This document shows positions 47,648 through 64,000 of a stretch of DNA of 64,000 bases, in pieces; within the stretch, counting starts at the first letter, position 1, and every line of letters begins with the position of its first letter. Both the position numbers and the translations under genes were made by a program. The notes beneath the pieces were generated by a model, which was given only the letters and a program-made list of their open reading frames with translations, did not search any database and was not told the origin of the DNA. Where the stretch lies: positions 20,245,154 through 20,309,153 of the forward strand of contig NC_088644.1 in NCBI RefSeq assembly GCF_964019385.1, read 5' to 3'. This DNA comes from Sycon ciliatum. Taxonomy: Eukaryota > Porifera > Calcarea > Leucosolenida > Sycettidae.

Positions 47648-48176
47648 ATGGGAGCGCAAGTGGAAAGCAGACGAGAAGGTGCAAGGGCAACATGCCGAAA
47701 ATACGCTGGACTAAATCTGCTCGCTCTTATTCAGTTGTTGTACCAGCTGACTGTTGCTGGGATGTATGGTTACGCACCTCTCGGGATAAAGGGCACTGTA
47801 AGTTTTCACTCTGAGAAAGTTTTGGCAGTACTTACATTGTTCTAGGACCGCGGCTGGGCACAAACAACACCAAATAAGCAAGCCACCGCTGTCGTTTTTG
47901 AACACACTATTCGAGATTGCCAAATCTGTTCTTGGGATCCATTGAAGGTTTATCCAGCCACCGCTATGCACGCATGCTCTTGTCAGATCCTCAATCTACG
48001 TTGGTAGGACTGGTTACACAATGCATATTTTGTGGTACTTTATGGGGATTTCCTGGAATAGTTGTATTCCTCAGACCTGCTGCATGCACACTTACATGAA
48101 TGTGCATGTGCATGCGGTGTGTGGGTGGGTGGGTATATGCATGTGCGTGCATGTCTGGCTGTCTGTCTTTCTGTCA

Positions 48177-48210
<34 letters not shown>

Positions 48211-51101
48211 TTAATATATCTATGTGTGTCTTTGTATGTGTGTCTGCGTGTACACATGTGCATGATTGTGCATAAGACAACACTACACAGCATATCATCA
48301 ATTGCCAGTGAAACGGGCAAGGTGATGGTCAGGGTGACGAGCTCAGCCAACCCCTACACTGGCCCCAGTGAGCTCAGTCTTATACTCTCCAATGCTGCGT
48401 TTACACCCTGTATGAGAAAAGATGATGTCATCTTTGCAAGGTAGGGTTGGCATGCTTTGGGTCTGTTTGCATCAAGGGAAAATCGTTTGCACAAGCATGA
48501 TCATTGACGGAGTACTTTTCTAAATAGTTCATGGCTTGTACTTCATGAAGTAGTATGATTGGACGGTCACTGGTCACAGTGGCCATGTCAAAAGGAAATC
48601 AATGAGTAAGCAGCAGCATTCGACTCTGTACAGATTTTACAACGAACGTGTCGCTCTGCTGATGGTGTGCTGTGGCAACGTGGCGAGGTCGGCTGGAGTG
48701 GGGAGCGCAGTTATGGGGTGGTGGGTGATGAAATATCAAAACTAGTTGTAATATTACTACACTAGCACCTTCACTTCACTGTGCACACAGCGCATGTACT
48801 TGCAGGGTCGGCGGCACTCGTACGCCAGGTGATGCTATTGCTGTACCAGGTTTTGCCAATTCCAGCTTTCCCGGACTGTCCAATACACAATCAAATTTAG
48901 TATTCAAGTAGGCACCCCACTGCCCAAAGAATGCTCAGTACATGTAACTACACAGGGCAGAGCCGACCTGGGGCCGTACCACCCCTCATGAGCTGGCCCC
49001 GGGCCTGATTTGGTGTTGATTGCGTCTCCCATTGTAGATATGAAACGATCAATGAAGTCAGCATGAACGGCTCGTGCTGTGGCCAGTGCATCACAATCAG
49101 CAATGTGACCAGGGTATCGCACTGCACACTGACGGACAAGAAGCGCTGTACGACTCTCTATCGCAAGCCGACGAGTATGTTTGTTGCATCGCAGCTCTGC
49201 AGAAGCACCACACCACATTCTCTGAGCAATATTAGCAGGCCAGTGATCAACACATGGGCAGCATGTTGTATTGGAGTGATGGGACACTGTCACATGACCA
49301 CAGTGGAAGAGTGCATGCATACATTCAACGGAAAGTGGTTTCTCAACAAGATGTGCAGACAGGTGAGTGAGAAACCAAGTACCTTTTGACAACTTGCTCA
49401 CATGTATGTGGCTGATTGTGAACATGCTCACGCCTTCACTAAGGAATCGAAACTTTGCTCTCTAGACACTACAGTCAGACCTCGCTTAACCGCACACATT
49501 CGCTTTCCACAAAAATATCCGAATAGGCGAGGGAACCGGATAACCGAACACTGGTTATGTTGGATGAACCACGTATGCCGTAAATCTGTAGCCAGCTATT
49601 TTCTTCCGGATGGCAAGGGATCCGGATAAAAGAGGACGGGATAAGCGAGGTCTGACTGTATCAACACGGGATGCTCAGACTGGTCACTATATCGTTGTCA
49701 CTCTTGGTCTTGCCAGTGAAAATGTTTGTGCCGGTTTGTCCTGTCATACTAGGTGAACTGCATTGGCGAGGTGTGTGGTGGAATGCCTAAGCTTCCTGCT
49801 GATCCCAACTCTCCTTACCGGTCACTGATATCAAATCAACTCTATCGTTGGATTACAGCCAATTTTCTCCACCGGGGAATGGTTGACTTCGTTGTACTGC
49901 TCAACATACAGGTAGGTAGGTATTACCTGGTCATGACACATTCACTGGACTGGACTAGACCCTGCTGAACTGTGATCTATTGCTACATTTAGTAAGAAAA
50001 GGTGCACCAGGATAAGAGATGAAAGAGGCCTGCCCATCAGACATGCTATGATCAGAGTGGATCCAACTTGACCAAGAGGTTTTATTATTATTATTATTAT
50101 TGACATCTGATGCCACCACTTCCGAACTCTTTTCCAGTATGCTCTTTCTGTACTCTATCATAGTACAAAATGGCTGTGATTTTATTGATTTTGTGTATGT
50201 AGTACTGGCTTGGAATACCAATCACACTGGATAATGGCAGCATGACACCAGTCGTCGTGTTCCTCATGAGTGGCTTTGGAGGACAAATGGTAAGGCAATT
50301 GCCATGGCAACAAAACAAACTTCGTGCATATCTGGGTCATGTATTCAAGTCCTGTGCTAAACACATGTCACACAGTTCCATTCACTGCATGAATGGACGT
50401 CTCTTCAGTGCCATGTGTTAACCTGTGTGTAAACGATTCATCTCTATATTCTATTGCTCACGTTTATAGGATTAATAAAACGGTTGTCTCCTCGAAGATT
50501 GCTTGTACCTCTTCTTTGTTTCTTGGTTTCCTTATTCATACATGTACATCAGGTGGCAACATCTCTTCAGCCATACAAGATTCACCTGAGCAGCAGCAGT
50601 GCGGTGTGGGGTTATGCGGCGTACTACCCGCTGACGCTGCTGAGAGACTTCTCCCCGTCAAGCACTCCCATGATTAAGCTGATCAATCACCTCTGCTTCT
50701 TCGCCTTCATGCTTGGTCTGGATGCCCTGCTCTCAGCATCGAGCCTTGCCAGCATAGCTGGCTTCTTTTTCGGATTTTGGACGTTGCTAACAGTGCAGAA
50801 AACACGCTGGACCCAGAGAGAAAAGGACGATATTAGACCATGGTGGAAAGAGAAGGAGTTTTGGCTTAGACTACACGGTGTCGTGTGCATCATTGTGTGT
50901 ATTGCAATAGTTGCAGTCTCCTTCTTCTATCAGGTCAAGTTTCCAGCTGTGCTTAGTGGCTACACTCCAGAGTATTGTGGTCGCGGTGTGCGTGCGCTCA
51001 ACAATCCAGCTGCACTCCTGCTCTATGATGAGAACGAATACGACTATTTTGTGTACCACACTAACAAAAGTAGTGAGATGAGATTCTTTTCGTGTATGTA
51101 G
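47648..51101 (+). CDS. iRhom-like inactive rhomboid protein
   Basis: Six exons (47648-47797, 48277-48440, 49038-49362, 49753-49911, 50203-50289, 50553-51101) splice in frame to 477 residues. The first exon has a possible acceptor at 47637, so longer forms with more cytoplasmic sequence are likely; known iRhoms have a long cytoplasmic N terminus. TM1 (about 20-40) ends in MYGYAPLGIKG. A large Cys-rich lumenal domain follows (YTGPSELSLI, CCIGVMGHCHMTT, CIGEVCGG), as in RHBDF1/2. Then come the rhomboid-like membrane segments (FLHRGMVDF, FLMSGFGGQM, SSSSAVWGYAAY). The protease signature is lost: flanking glycines of the active-Ser box are Ser (position about 310), and the His of the AHxxG-type box is Ser (about 362). 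By family it should act in ER/Golgi trafficking of membrane clients. The acceptor of exon 2 (CATAAG) is weak and is the least certain junction. Confidence 0.8.
48150..48250. repeat. (CTGT)n microsatellite in iRhom intron 1
   Basis: About eight CTGT units (48176-48208) in TG-rich DNA, close upstream of exon 2. Confidence 0.9.
49472..49658. mobile_element. pogo/Tigger-like MITE in iRhom intron 3
   Basis: It starts CAGTCAGACCTCGCTTAACC and ends GATAAGCGAGGTCTGACTG, with TA on both sides. It is 187 bp and non-coding. Confidence 0.85.
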
Positions 51102-51268
51102 TAAGTATATGTAGTAAGCATTTTTTAAATACGCTTGCCACTATTTAATCATTCAATGCAATTCATTGGCATATATTCAATTCTAGAATCATGTTCTATT
51201 TTAAACACCCTACCTTGCAAGGGTATTTATTAGGGGTCAAACGGGTGTACCGGGTACCCGCTCGTTAA

Positions 51269-51872
51269 CCCTTTCACGGTCTCAGAATCCAGTCAAAATG
51301 AGGCTATTTACAGAATTCAACAATTTCGTACCTTGATTCATCCATAACTTCAGTTTCCCTTCGCTGATTTTCGTGATTTTGGGCTCTCTGGAAAGCTCTG
51401 GACAAGAGCAACACGCCGAGCTACAATTCGACACCAAGCGTGCCGTGGATCCAGCGCTGCAGCGCAGCGACATCGCCCCAGTGCTTGATTCACGACGAGA
51501 AACAAGATTCAACAGCCATTTCCCTCTCCTTGCTTACATCGAGCTCATATTTTTTGTGAGGAGTGCTGCGAGTCCATACTCTCATTTGAATCCGTGTCTC
51601 TATGGTGACAGCTAGCTGCAAAGGGAAAAACCCGTCCTCAAGACCCAGCTCGCCCACTCAAATCGTAAATGAGCCGTGACGCAGATCGCGAGCTTCGTAG
51701 CATCGCAGCCGTTCACTCTATCGCTTCGGCGATTGTTCCTACGGATAGCCTGGAGCTTTCTCTTCAACCCAGATATTTAGATGTTCGAATTTGCTCAAAA
51801 ATTGACTGAGTTACGATAGTTTGAAAAATCGATCACCGGTGATCGATTTTCAAATGTGAGACCGTAAAAGGG
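51269..51872. mobile_element. piggyBac-like MITE
   Basis: TTAA borders (51265-51268 and 51873-51876) with ends CCCTTTCACGGTCTCA and, inverted, TGTGAGACCGTAAAAGGG. A perfect palindrome, AAAATCGATCACCGGTGATC onwards, sits just inside the right end (51824-51851). The ends are related to those of 2016-3024. Confidence 0.82.
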
Positions 51873-52050
51873 TTAATCTCAGGTACCGTTAGTAAAAGGG
51901 TGCCCGTTTGTAAAAAAAAAAAAAGCTGCCACCTCGAACTAAAAAGTTACGATGGTTCTCTGCGACATCGAACCTGCCACAGTGCTTGAAGATGAAATAG
52001 TGTCACTAGGCTGAGTGACCAGTGGGAGTGTCACACGGTGATGTCCGTAG

Positions 52051-52113
52051 GTACAGTGCTGGCAACTGAAATCCGACCGCCAAGGGGGTCGGATTTCAGT
52101 TGCCAGCACTGTA
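52051..52113. repeat. Perfect 27-bp-arm hairpin
   Basis: The arms begin TACAGTGCTGGCAACTGAAA and enclose a loop of 8-9 bases. It may be a minimal foldback insertion. Confidence 0.85.
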
Positions 52114-52639
52114 GTAGCTATGATACTTATGGTTGTAGTTTGTTCCTTCAATCGACGAGCTTAGTTGAAAAGTAGTTCAAAATATTGCATACAAGATTAC
52201 GGATTTGTGAAGATTCGTTTCACGAGTTCAACGAGCTAGCACTAGCAGCTAGCTGGCCAGCAGCACATCAGCTGTGTCAGGCACCCCAGCTATGGGTGCG
52301 AACATCTTCTGAATGCGAAGAGTACCAGTTCTCTGCGAACATAACAAATAGGATTGCGCGAGATAACGGAACGTTTGCTAAACTATTCTGTCCTTACATG
52401 GCTTGAATCGCACCAATCTGCAGTTGATTTGCGTACATGTATCAAAAACTCAAAATACATGATTGTACATGTGGCACTAGGACCATGTATGATCGTAACT
52501 GCCTGTGAAGTTGTGTGCATGGGCAAATGTACGGATGACATTCATTTGGAACTTCAGTGCCATAATGTTATTATGGGACACAAATCAATTGCGAATCATA
52601 ATGTGGCATCAAAATACAACCTGATAATATACAAATTTA

Positions 52640-53068
52640 AATCACGATTTTATACTGCAGAACTCCCACTGAGACCCTGTACGCTTACACCAAGATCTAC
52701 ACACTAGAGCAACGCTTAAATTTCAAGCAATACGTCTTTGTCTTTCGCTGTCTGCATGGTTTATCTAGCCCACTTCTCAGCCTCCTATTCACTCCCCGTT
52801 GCACTGGCCCACACTCTGCTGCCACAACTCGGGGCCAAGCTACAGCTGCTCTTGTCTTGCCTGCCTGCCACTCCCGGTATGGTTTCCATTCCATTGCGTA
52901 TCTTGGTGCCGACAGGTGGAATGCGCTGCCTCCATCTTGTCGCCTGGCCGAGTCGCCTGCTTTGTTTCGCGCTCACACAAAGTCTCATTTAGGGTTCCCA
53001 GTAAAAAGGCAACATTGCCTGTTGGGAAATCCCTAACAAAATAAGAAAAAATAATAATAATAATAATC
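52640..53068 (+). mobile_element. LINE 3' end (reverse-transcriptase ORF C terminus)
   Basis: An open frame ending at TAA (53034-53036) reads FKQYVFVFRCLHGLSSPLLS, then GADRWNALPPSCRLAESPAL and LFRAHTKSHLGF. This is the typical end of the reverse-transcriptase protein of CR1/L2-type non-LTR elements. It is followed by an (AAT)n tail (53050-53067), the usual 3' terminus of such elements. The copy is strongly 5'-truncated. Confidence 0.78.
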
Positions 53069-53313
53069 TGAGAAATGCGCAAAAAATAATATGGCTGCTA
53101 AAGGGTACCCGTTAAGAAAATTACCCTTTCGTTAGTTAAAGGTACACCCGTTTGACCCCTAGTTTTTTATCTAATTCCGGTATTTCATGTCCGAAGTACA
53201 GAACCAATACAGGTACGCCACTCAACCTGCACGTGCATGTACTGTATTTTTGGAATCAGGAATATCTTCACGACGCCTAAATTCGTGAAAGAGATTTATA
53301 ATCGACTCGGCCC

Positions 53314-53732
53314 GGATGGAGAGCCAAGGATGAATTTATAGAAAAGAAAAAGGACTAAGGATCTACAAGTTATGCTATAATGTCCACTAACACCATCAGT
53401 TACTTAGCAATCAGCTCATGTGATAACATTGCATGACACTGACCGACGGTACTGACGTTCTACAACTAACTGGCTAACAGCTCTAGCGCATCTTGGATGC
53501 GCACTTCAACAGCCTGCCAACTTGGAAGGTTCAAATTTATAATGATAACATAAGAGGGGAAGGTGAGCGCATCCAAGATGGGCTAGAGCTGTTAGCCAGT
53601 TAGGTGTATAACGTCAGTGCCGTCGGTCAGTGTCGTGCAATGTTGTCGCATGAGCTGATTGTTCAGTAACTGGTGGTGTTAGTGGACATTATAGCGTAAC
53701 TTGAAGTTCCTTGGTCCTTTTTCTTTTCTATA
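53314..53732. repeat. Long foldback element
   Basis: Arms of about 170 bp (53337-53510 and 53558-53732) are near-complete inverted copies; shared blocks include TATAATGTCCACTAACACCA and GCTAACAGCTCTAG. GGATGGAGAGCC borders the left side, linking it to the hairpins at 3104, 23313 and 40967. Confidence 0.8.
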
Positions 53733-53821
53733 GATTTACAATGCCTTGGCTTTTGTTGACATTAAAACAATAACGGGGAGTGAAGAATGCGAAATATTAG
53801 GATTGCCTCGTTCAATTCCCT

Positions 53822-54231
53822 TGTTGCGCAACGGGTCTAGAGTGAAAGACTTTTCATGGCTTATTTATGTTGTTCTTTAGTTTTATTGTGTAGTGGTTTA
53901 GTCTTGACTTGTTGCACTGTTTTGGTTGCATGTGCAGTCTTCTGTACATGTATACACCATGCAACGCTTACGTCATCGTCGCGCGTGCAACATTATTTCG
54001 CGCGCGCGCGCGCGCGCGCGCGCATGCTCATTATATACTGCCGCAACGTTTGTCCTTTTCTTTAGTTATCAGTTTTTGCCTCGTCGTGTCCGGTCTTCTT
54101 GTCTGTCCGTCTTCGTCTTGTCAAGAGAATATGTAGAACTTTTAGTTCAGTTGCGCTGTTGTGTGTGGCGAGTCGGATGGGCGGGGAGGCTGGGCCCCTG
54201 ACGCCTGGAGAAGATGTGCTGGTGCACGAAA
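53822..54231 (+). repeat. 5' LTR
   Basis: 410 bp, starting TGTTGCGCAACGGG and ending CACGAAA, preceded by the target duplication TCCCT (53817-53821). A (CG)n run lies at 53999-54023. TGGCGATCACGCC just after it could be a primer-binding site. Confidence 0.88.
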
Positions 54232-54279
54232 ATGGCGATCACGCCAGGATTGTCAGGAAGACGAGGAACTTGCAGGAAC

Positions 54280-54925
54280 TCCGGTGCGAAGGAAAACGCA
54301 TCGAGAACAAATAACCATTAGTACGTCTACGTCGTTGGGAGGCAGTTTGCACCGTGCATGCGTGGACGAGTGACCAACGAGGGAGCTGCGGATTGTGTGA
54401 CCTCTGAGGGAGCTGCTTGAATCCGACGACAAGGACGGTGCGAAGGAAAACGCATCGAAATCAAATAACCATTTGTACGTCTACGTCGTTGGGAGGCAGT
54501 TTGCACCGTGCACGAGTGGACGAGTGACCAACGAGGGAGCTGCGCCGTTGTCCGCAGTTTGTACCTGGGATTGTGTGACCTCCGAGGGAGCTGCTTGAGT
54601 CTGACGACAAGGACGGTGCGAAGGAAAACGCATCGAAATCAAATAACCATTTGTACGTCTACGTCGTTGGGAGGCAGTTTGCACCGTGCCAGACTGGACG
54701 AGTGACCAACGAGGGAGCTGCGCCGCTGTCCGCAGTTTGTACCTGGGATTGGGTGACCTCCGAGGGAGCTGCTTGAATCCGACGACAAGGACGGTGCGAA
54801 GGAAAACGCATCGAAATCAAATAACCCACGGTACGGTCGTCCACAGTGGAGGAACCCTGCGGGGCGCTGTTCTCGACGACAAGAAGAAGGACATGGAGGG
54901 TGCGAAGGAAAACGCATCGTGAACA
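54280..54925. repeat. Tandem repeat inside the LTR element
   Basis: Units begin at about 54282, 54438, 54617 and 54796. Unit 1 and unit 4 are shortened; units 2 and 3 are nearly identical and 179 bp long. The open frames here are repeat artefacts. Confidence 0.9.
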
Positions 54926-55238
54926 AATAACCCGCCATGAGTGTGAAGGAGTTTGGAGGGTGCTCCCGCTTTGATTTGTTTTGATTTGCTCGATTATTTA
55001 TTTGTTTGTGCCTGGCCTGGTGATGGGTCGGATGTTGACTGTAGTTTATTGCCTTGATTTGCTGGTGCCTGGTGACAGTTCGGAAGCTGACTTCCGTTTG
55101 TATTTTCTATTGATCGTTCATTTGTTATTATTTATTTTGCCGTTTGTGAGTCTTAGATTATCTATGCGTGCAGCATAGATTATATGTAGTACAGTTTGCA
55201 GCCTCCTTGAGCCTTGAAAAGGTCTTTGGCGGGGAGTA

Positions 55239-55656
55239 TGTTGCGCAACGGGTCTAGAGTGAAAGACTTTTCATGGCTTATTTTAAGTTATTTATGTTGT
55301 TCTTTAGTTTTATTGTGTAGTGGTTTAGTCTTGACTTGTTGCACTGTTTTGGTTGCATGTGCAGTCTTCTGTACATGTATACACCATGCAACGCTTACGT
55401 CATCGTCGCGCGTGCAACATTATTTCGCGCGCGCGCGCGCGCGCGCGCATGCTCATTATATACTGCCGCAACGTTTGTCCTTTTCTTTAGTTATCAGTTT
55501 TTGCCTCGTCGTGTCCGGTCTTCTTGTCTGTCCGTCTTCGTCTTGTCAAGAGAATATGTAGAACTTTTAGTTCAGTTGCGCTGTTGTGTGTGGCGAGTCG
55601 GATGGGCGGGGAGGCTGGGCCCCTGACGCCTGGAGAAGATGTGCTGGTGCACGAAA
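55239..55656 (+). repeat. 3' LTR
   Basis: 418 bp, matching 53822-54231 except for a 10-bp insertion (TTAAGTTATT type) near 55285 and one fewer CG unit. It is followed by the duplication TCCCT (55657-55661). Confidence 0.9.
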
Positions 55657-55661
55657 TCCCT

Positions 55662-56037
55662 CTTCTTCCAGCCATTAATGAACTATGCTGTACCAGCTGC
55701 AGGGCACTTGATAGCAATGAACGGCTAGTTTCATGCTGCGCACAACAGAACGGTAACTGTATGGGGATTATTGTCAATGCAATGCCAGAATCACAGCCGT
55801 TCCGTGCTCCAGCACGCAGCAATACAAAGGACGACGAGTACATGCATTATTGTCTTTTCATGCTAGTATGTTGGCATCAGAACTAGAAAGAAATCACTTG
55901 TCAAGAGCAAGGACATGACGAAAACAATTACAACTAAAGGATACGAAGCTTGTCATCGCCGGTACAGAGGTTTTGCTGATCTCTATGTGCCCGGCGAATA
56001 TGTTAGTTGGTCAGGCTTGATCTGCTATCCATAAGCA
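55662..56037. other. No gene recognised
   Basis: A frame at 55660-55752 contains NELCCTSCRALDSNERLVS and ends at a GGTAACTG donor-like site. It could be an exon of an unknown gene split by the LTR element, but the upstream side (53750-53816) does not join in frame. I leave it uncalled. Confidence 0.35.
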
Positions 56038-63371
<7,334 letters not shown>

Positions 63372-64000
63372 CTGTGAGAAGGAGAAAACAGTACAGGTAT
63401 TACACCATCATTGTAAGCATAACCATTTCAAATTTGACTAGCAGGCTGAAGTCGAAAGCAATAGTCGAGACAGAAGGGGTTACAAGTTCTAGTCCTGCTT
63501 GGAAGGCGAGGGGACTTTCCCAGCCACATGCTGCAGTCTAGGTTGCAGGCTATTGGGGACATGTTACCTGGCATAAGAACATGTTGTTATTAAAAGAAGA
63601 TGGCTGCTCGCAATGCTGCAGCTCGTGTTCCTGCCGACTAACAGACACTTGACTGTGTCAAAAACAAATAAGACTGAAGTATAAGCTTATTACGCTCCAT
63701 TAAAAGTTCTCTATTCACATACATGTGTATATGCATGTACAGAGCCAAAGGAATCTAATCCAGTGCTATGCCATCACGGAGGTGCAGCATGTGGACATAT
63801 ATCCAGATTGATGCTACCGCTGTGAGGATGTGATTGAGGCGCACTTGGCTATGAGAGGAATTAGATAACTTTGGCCATAACTGTAGCTAACTTGGAAGTC
63901 TATTTACGAGGTAAGTAAGGAAAGCAAGATTCCGATCGAATGGAAAACACATAGTCTTTGGTCCTTCAAAATTAATGTTGTCTTAACCTGTCCTGGTCCA
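63372..64000. other. Upstream intron or flank of fucosidase
   Basis: No signal-peptide exon could be identified. No repeat or other gene was seen apart from CATGTGTATATGCATG-like palindromes near 63722. Confidence 0.4.

Larger units (their letters stand above)
51233..53159. mobile_element. TA-flanked element containing nested insertions
   Basis: Inverted ends GGGGTCAAACGGGTGTACC (51233) and its complement (ending 53159) are perfect over 19 bp, with TA on each side. Sub-terminal GGGTACCCG/AAAGGGTACCCGTT blocks recur at 51251, 51886 and 53097. Inside are a piggyBac-like MITE (51269-51872), a hairpin (52051-52113) and a LINE 3' end (52640-53068). No transposase for the outer element is seen, and 52150-52630 has no recognisable content. 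Confidence 0.75.
53822..55656 (+). mobile_element. Short non-autonomous LTR retrotransposon (TRIM-like)
   Basis: Two nearly identical LTRs flank a 1007-bp interior that encodes no gag or pol. 5-bp duplications TCCCT mark both ends. A purine-rich stretch (GGCGGGGAGTA, ending 55238) precedes the 3' LTR, as expected for a polypurine tract. The interior (about 54280-54925) is built of roughly four copies of a 150-180 bp unit containing GTGCGAAGGAAAACGCATCG and TACGTCGTTGGGAGGCAGTT. It must depend on another element's proteins. The LTRs differ only by one 10-bp indel and one CG unit, so the insertion is recent. Confidence 0.87.

Noticed and set aside
48806..48908. An extra iRhom exon encoding RTPGDAIAVPGFANSSFPGL
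   Set aside because: It has an acceptor, but exon 48277-48440 joins exon 49038-49362 directly in phase and the joined sequence follows the family. Including this block would add non-matching residues and end near a stop.
53733..53820. An exon reading IYNALAFVDIKTITGSEECE joined across the LTR element to 55662-55752
   Set aside because: The two sides are in different frames after removing the LTR element and one duplication, and the apparent acceptor is part of a foldback repeat.

Overview
The window is nuclear DNA from an animal, probably an early-branching or other marine invertebrate; a sponge-like genome would fit, but the sequence does not prove it. The evidence is four multi-exon genes with canonical GT-AG introns that belong to metazoan or holozoan families (unconventional myosin, iRhom-like rhomboid, lysosomal-type alpha-L-fucosidase, short-chain dehydrogenase). 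They sit among dense simple repeats and many young DNA transposons. There are no operons, ribosome-binding sites or CRISPR arrays.

Layout. 1-8.8 kb is mostly repeats: a broken tyrosine-recombinase gene, a piggyBac-like element inserted in a hairpin element, tRNA-derived SINE sequence, TA-flanked MITEs and one orphan exon. 8.85-13.75 kb is a complete two-gene DNA transposon, with a THAP/DDE transposase on + converging on a SWIM-YqaJ-PHD protein on -. 14-17.2 kb holds hairpins and a 0.9 kb foldback element. 17.6-21.5 kb is a five-exon SDR gene (+). 22.5-37.5 kb is a 26-exon myosin gene (-) that I could splice completely in frame to 1259 residues; its tail carries an SH2 domain. 37.5-43.8 kb has no gene I can defend and is full of palindromic AT-rich DNA and MITEs. 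43.8-46.6 kb is a decayed THAP-type transposon. 47.6-51.1 kb is an inactive-rhomboid (iRhom-like) gene (+). 51.2-55.7 kb is a pile of nested elements: a TA-flanked element containing a piggyBac-like MITE and a LINE 3' end, then a foldback element, then a very young short LTR element with tandem repeats inside. 56.0-63.4 kb is a 13-exon alpha-L-fucosidase gene (-), whose signal-peptide exon was not found. One of its introns holds a LINE 3' end encoding four zinc fingers.

How things relate. The cellular genes look unrelated in function. The SDR and myosin genes are convergent, with about 1 kb between stop codons. The most striking signal is a family of sequences ending in CAGGGAGTCG...CGACTCCCTG, most flanked by 8-bp target duplications of the type GTTCAAGT. 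These are hAT-like ends. Several copies are only 12-59 bp long, and the same ends flank both the complete two-gene transposon and the foldback element. All exon models come from reading the sequence; none has been checked against transcripts or databases.
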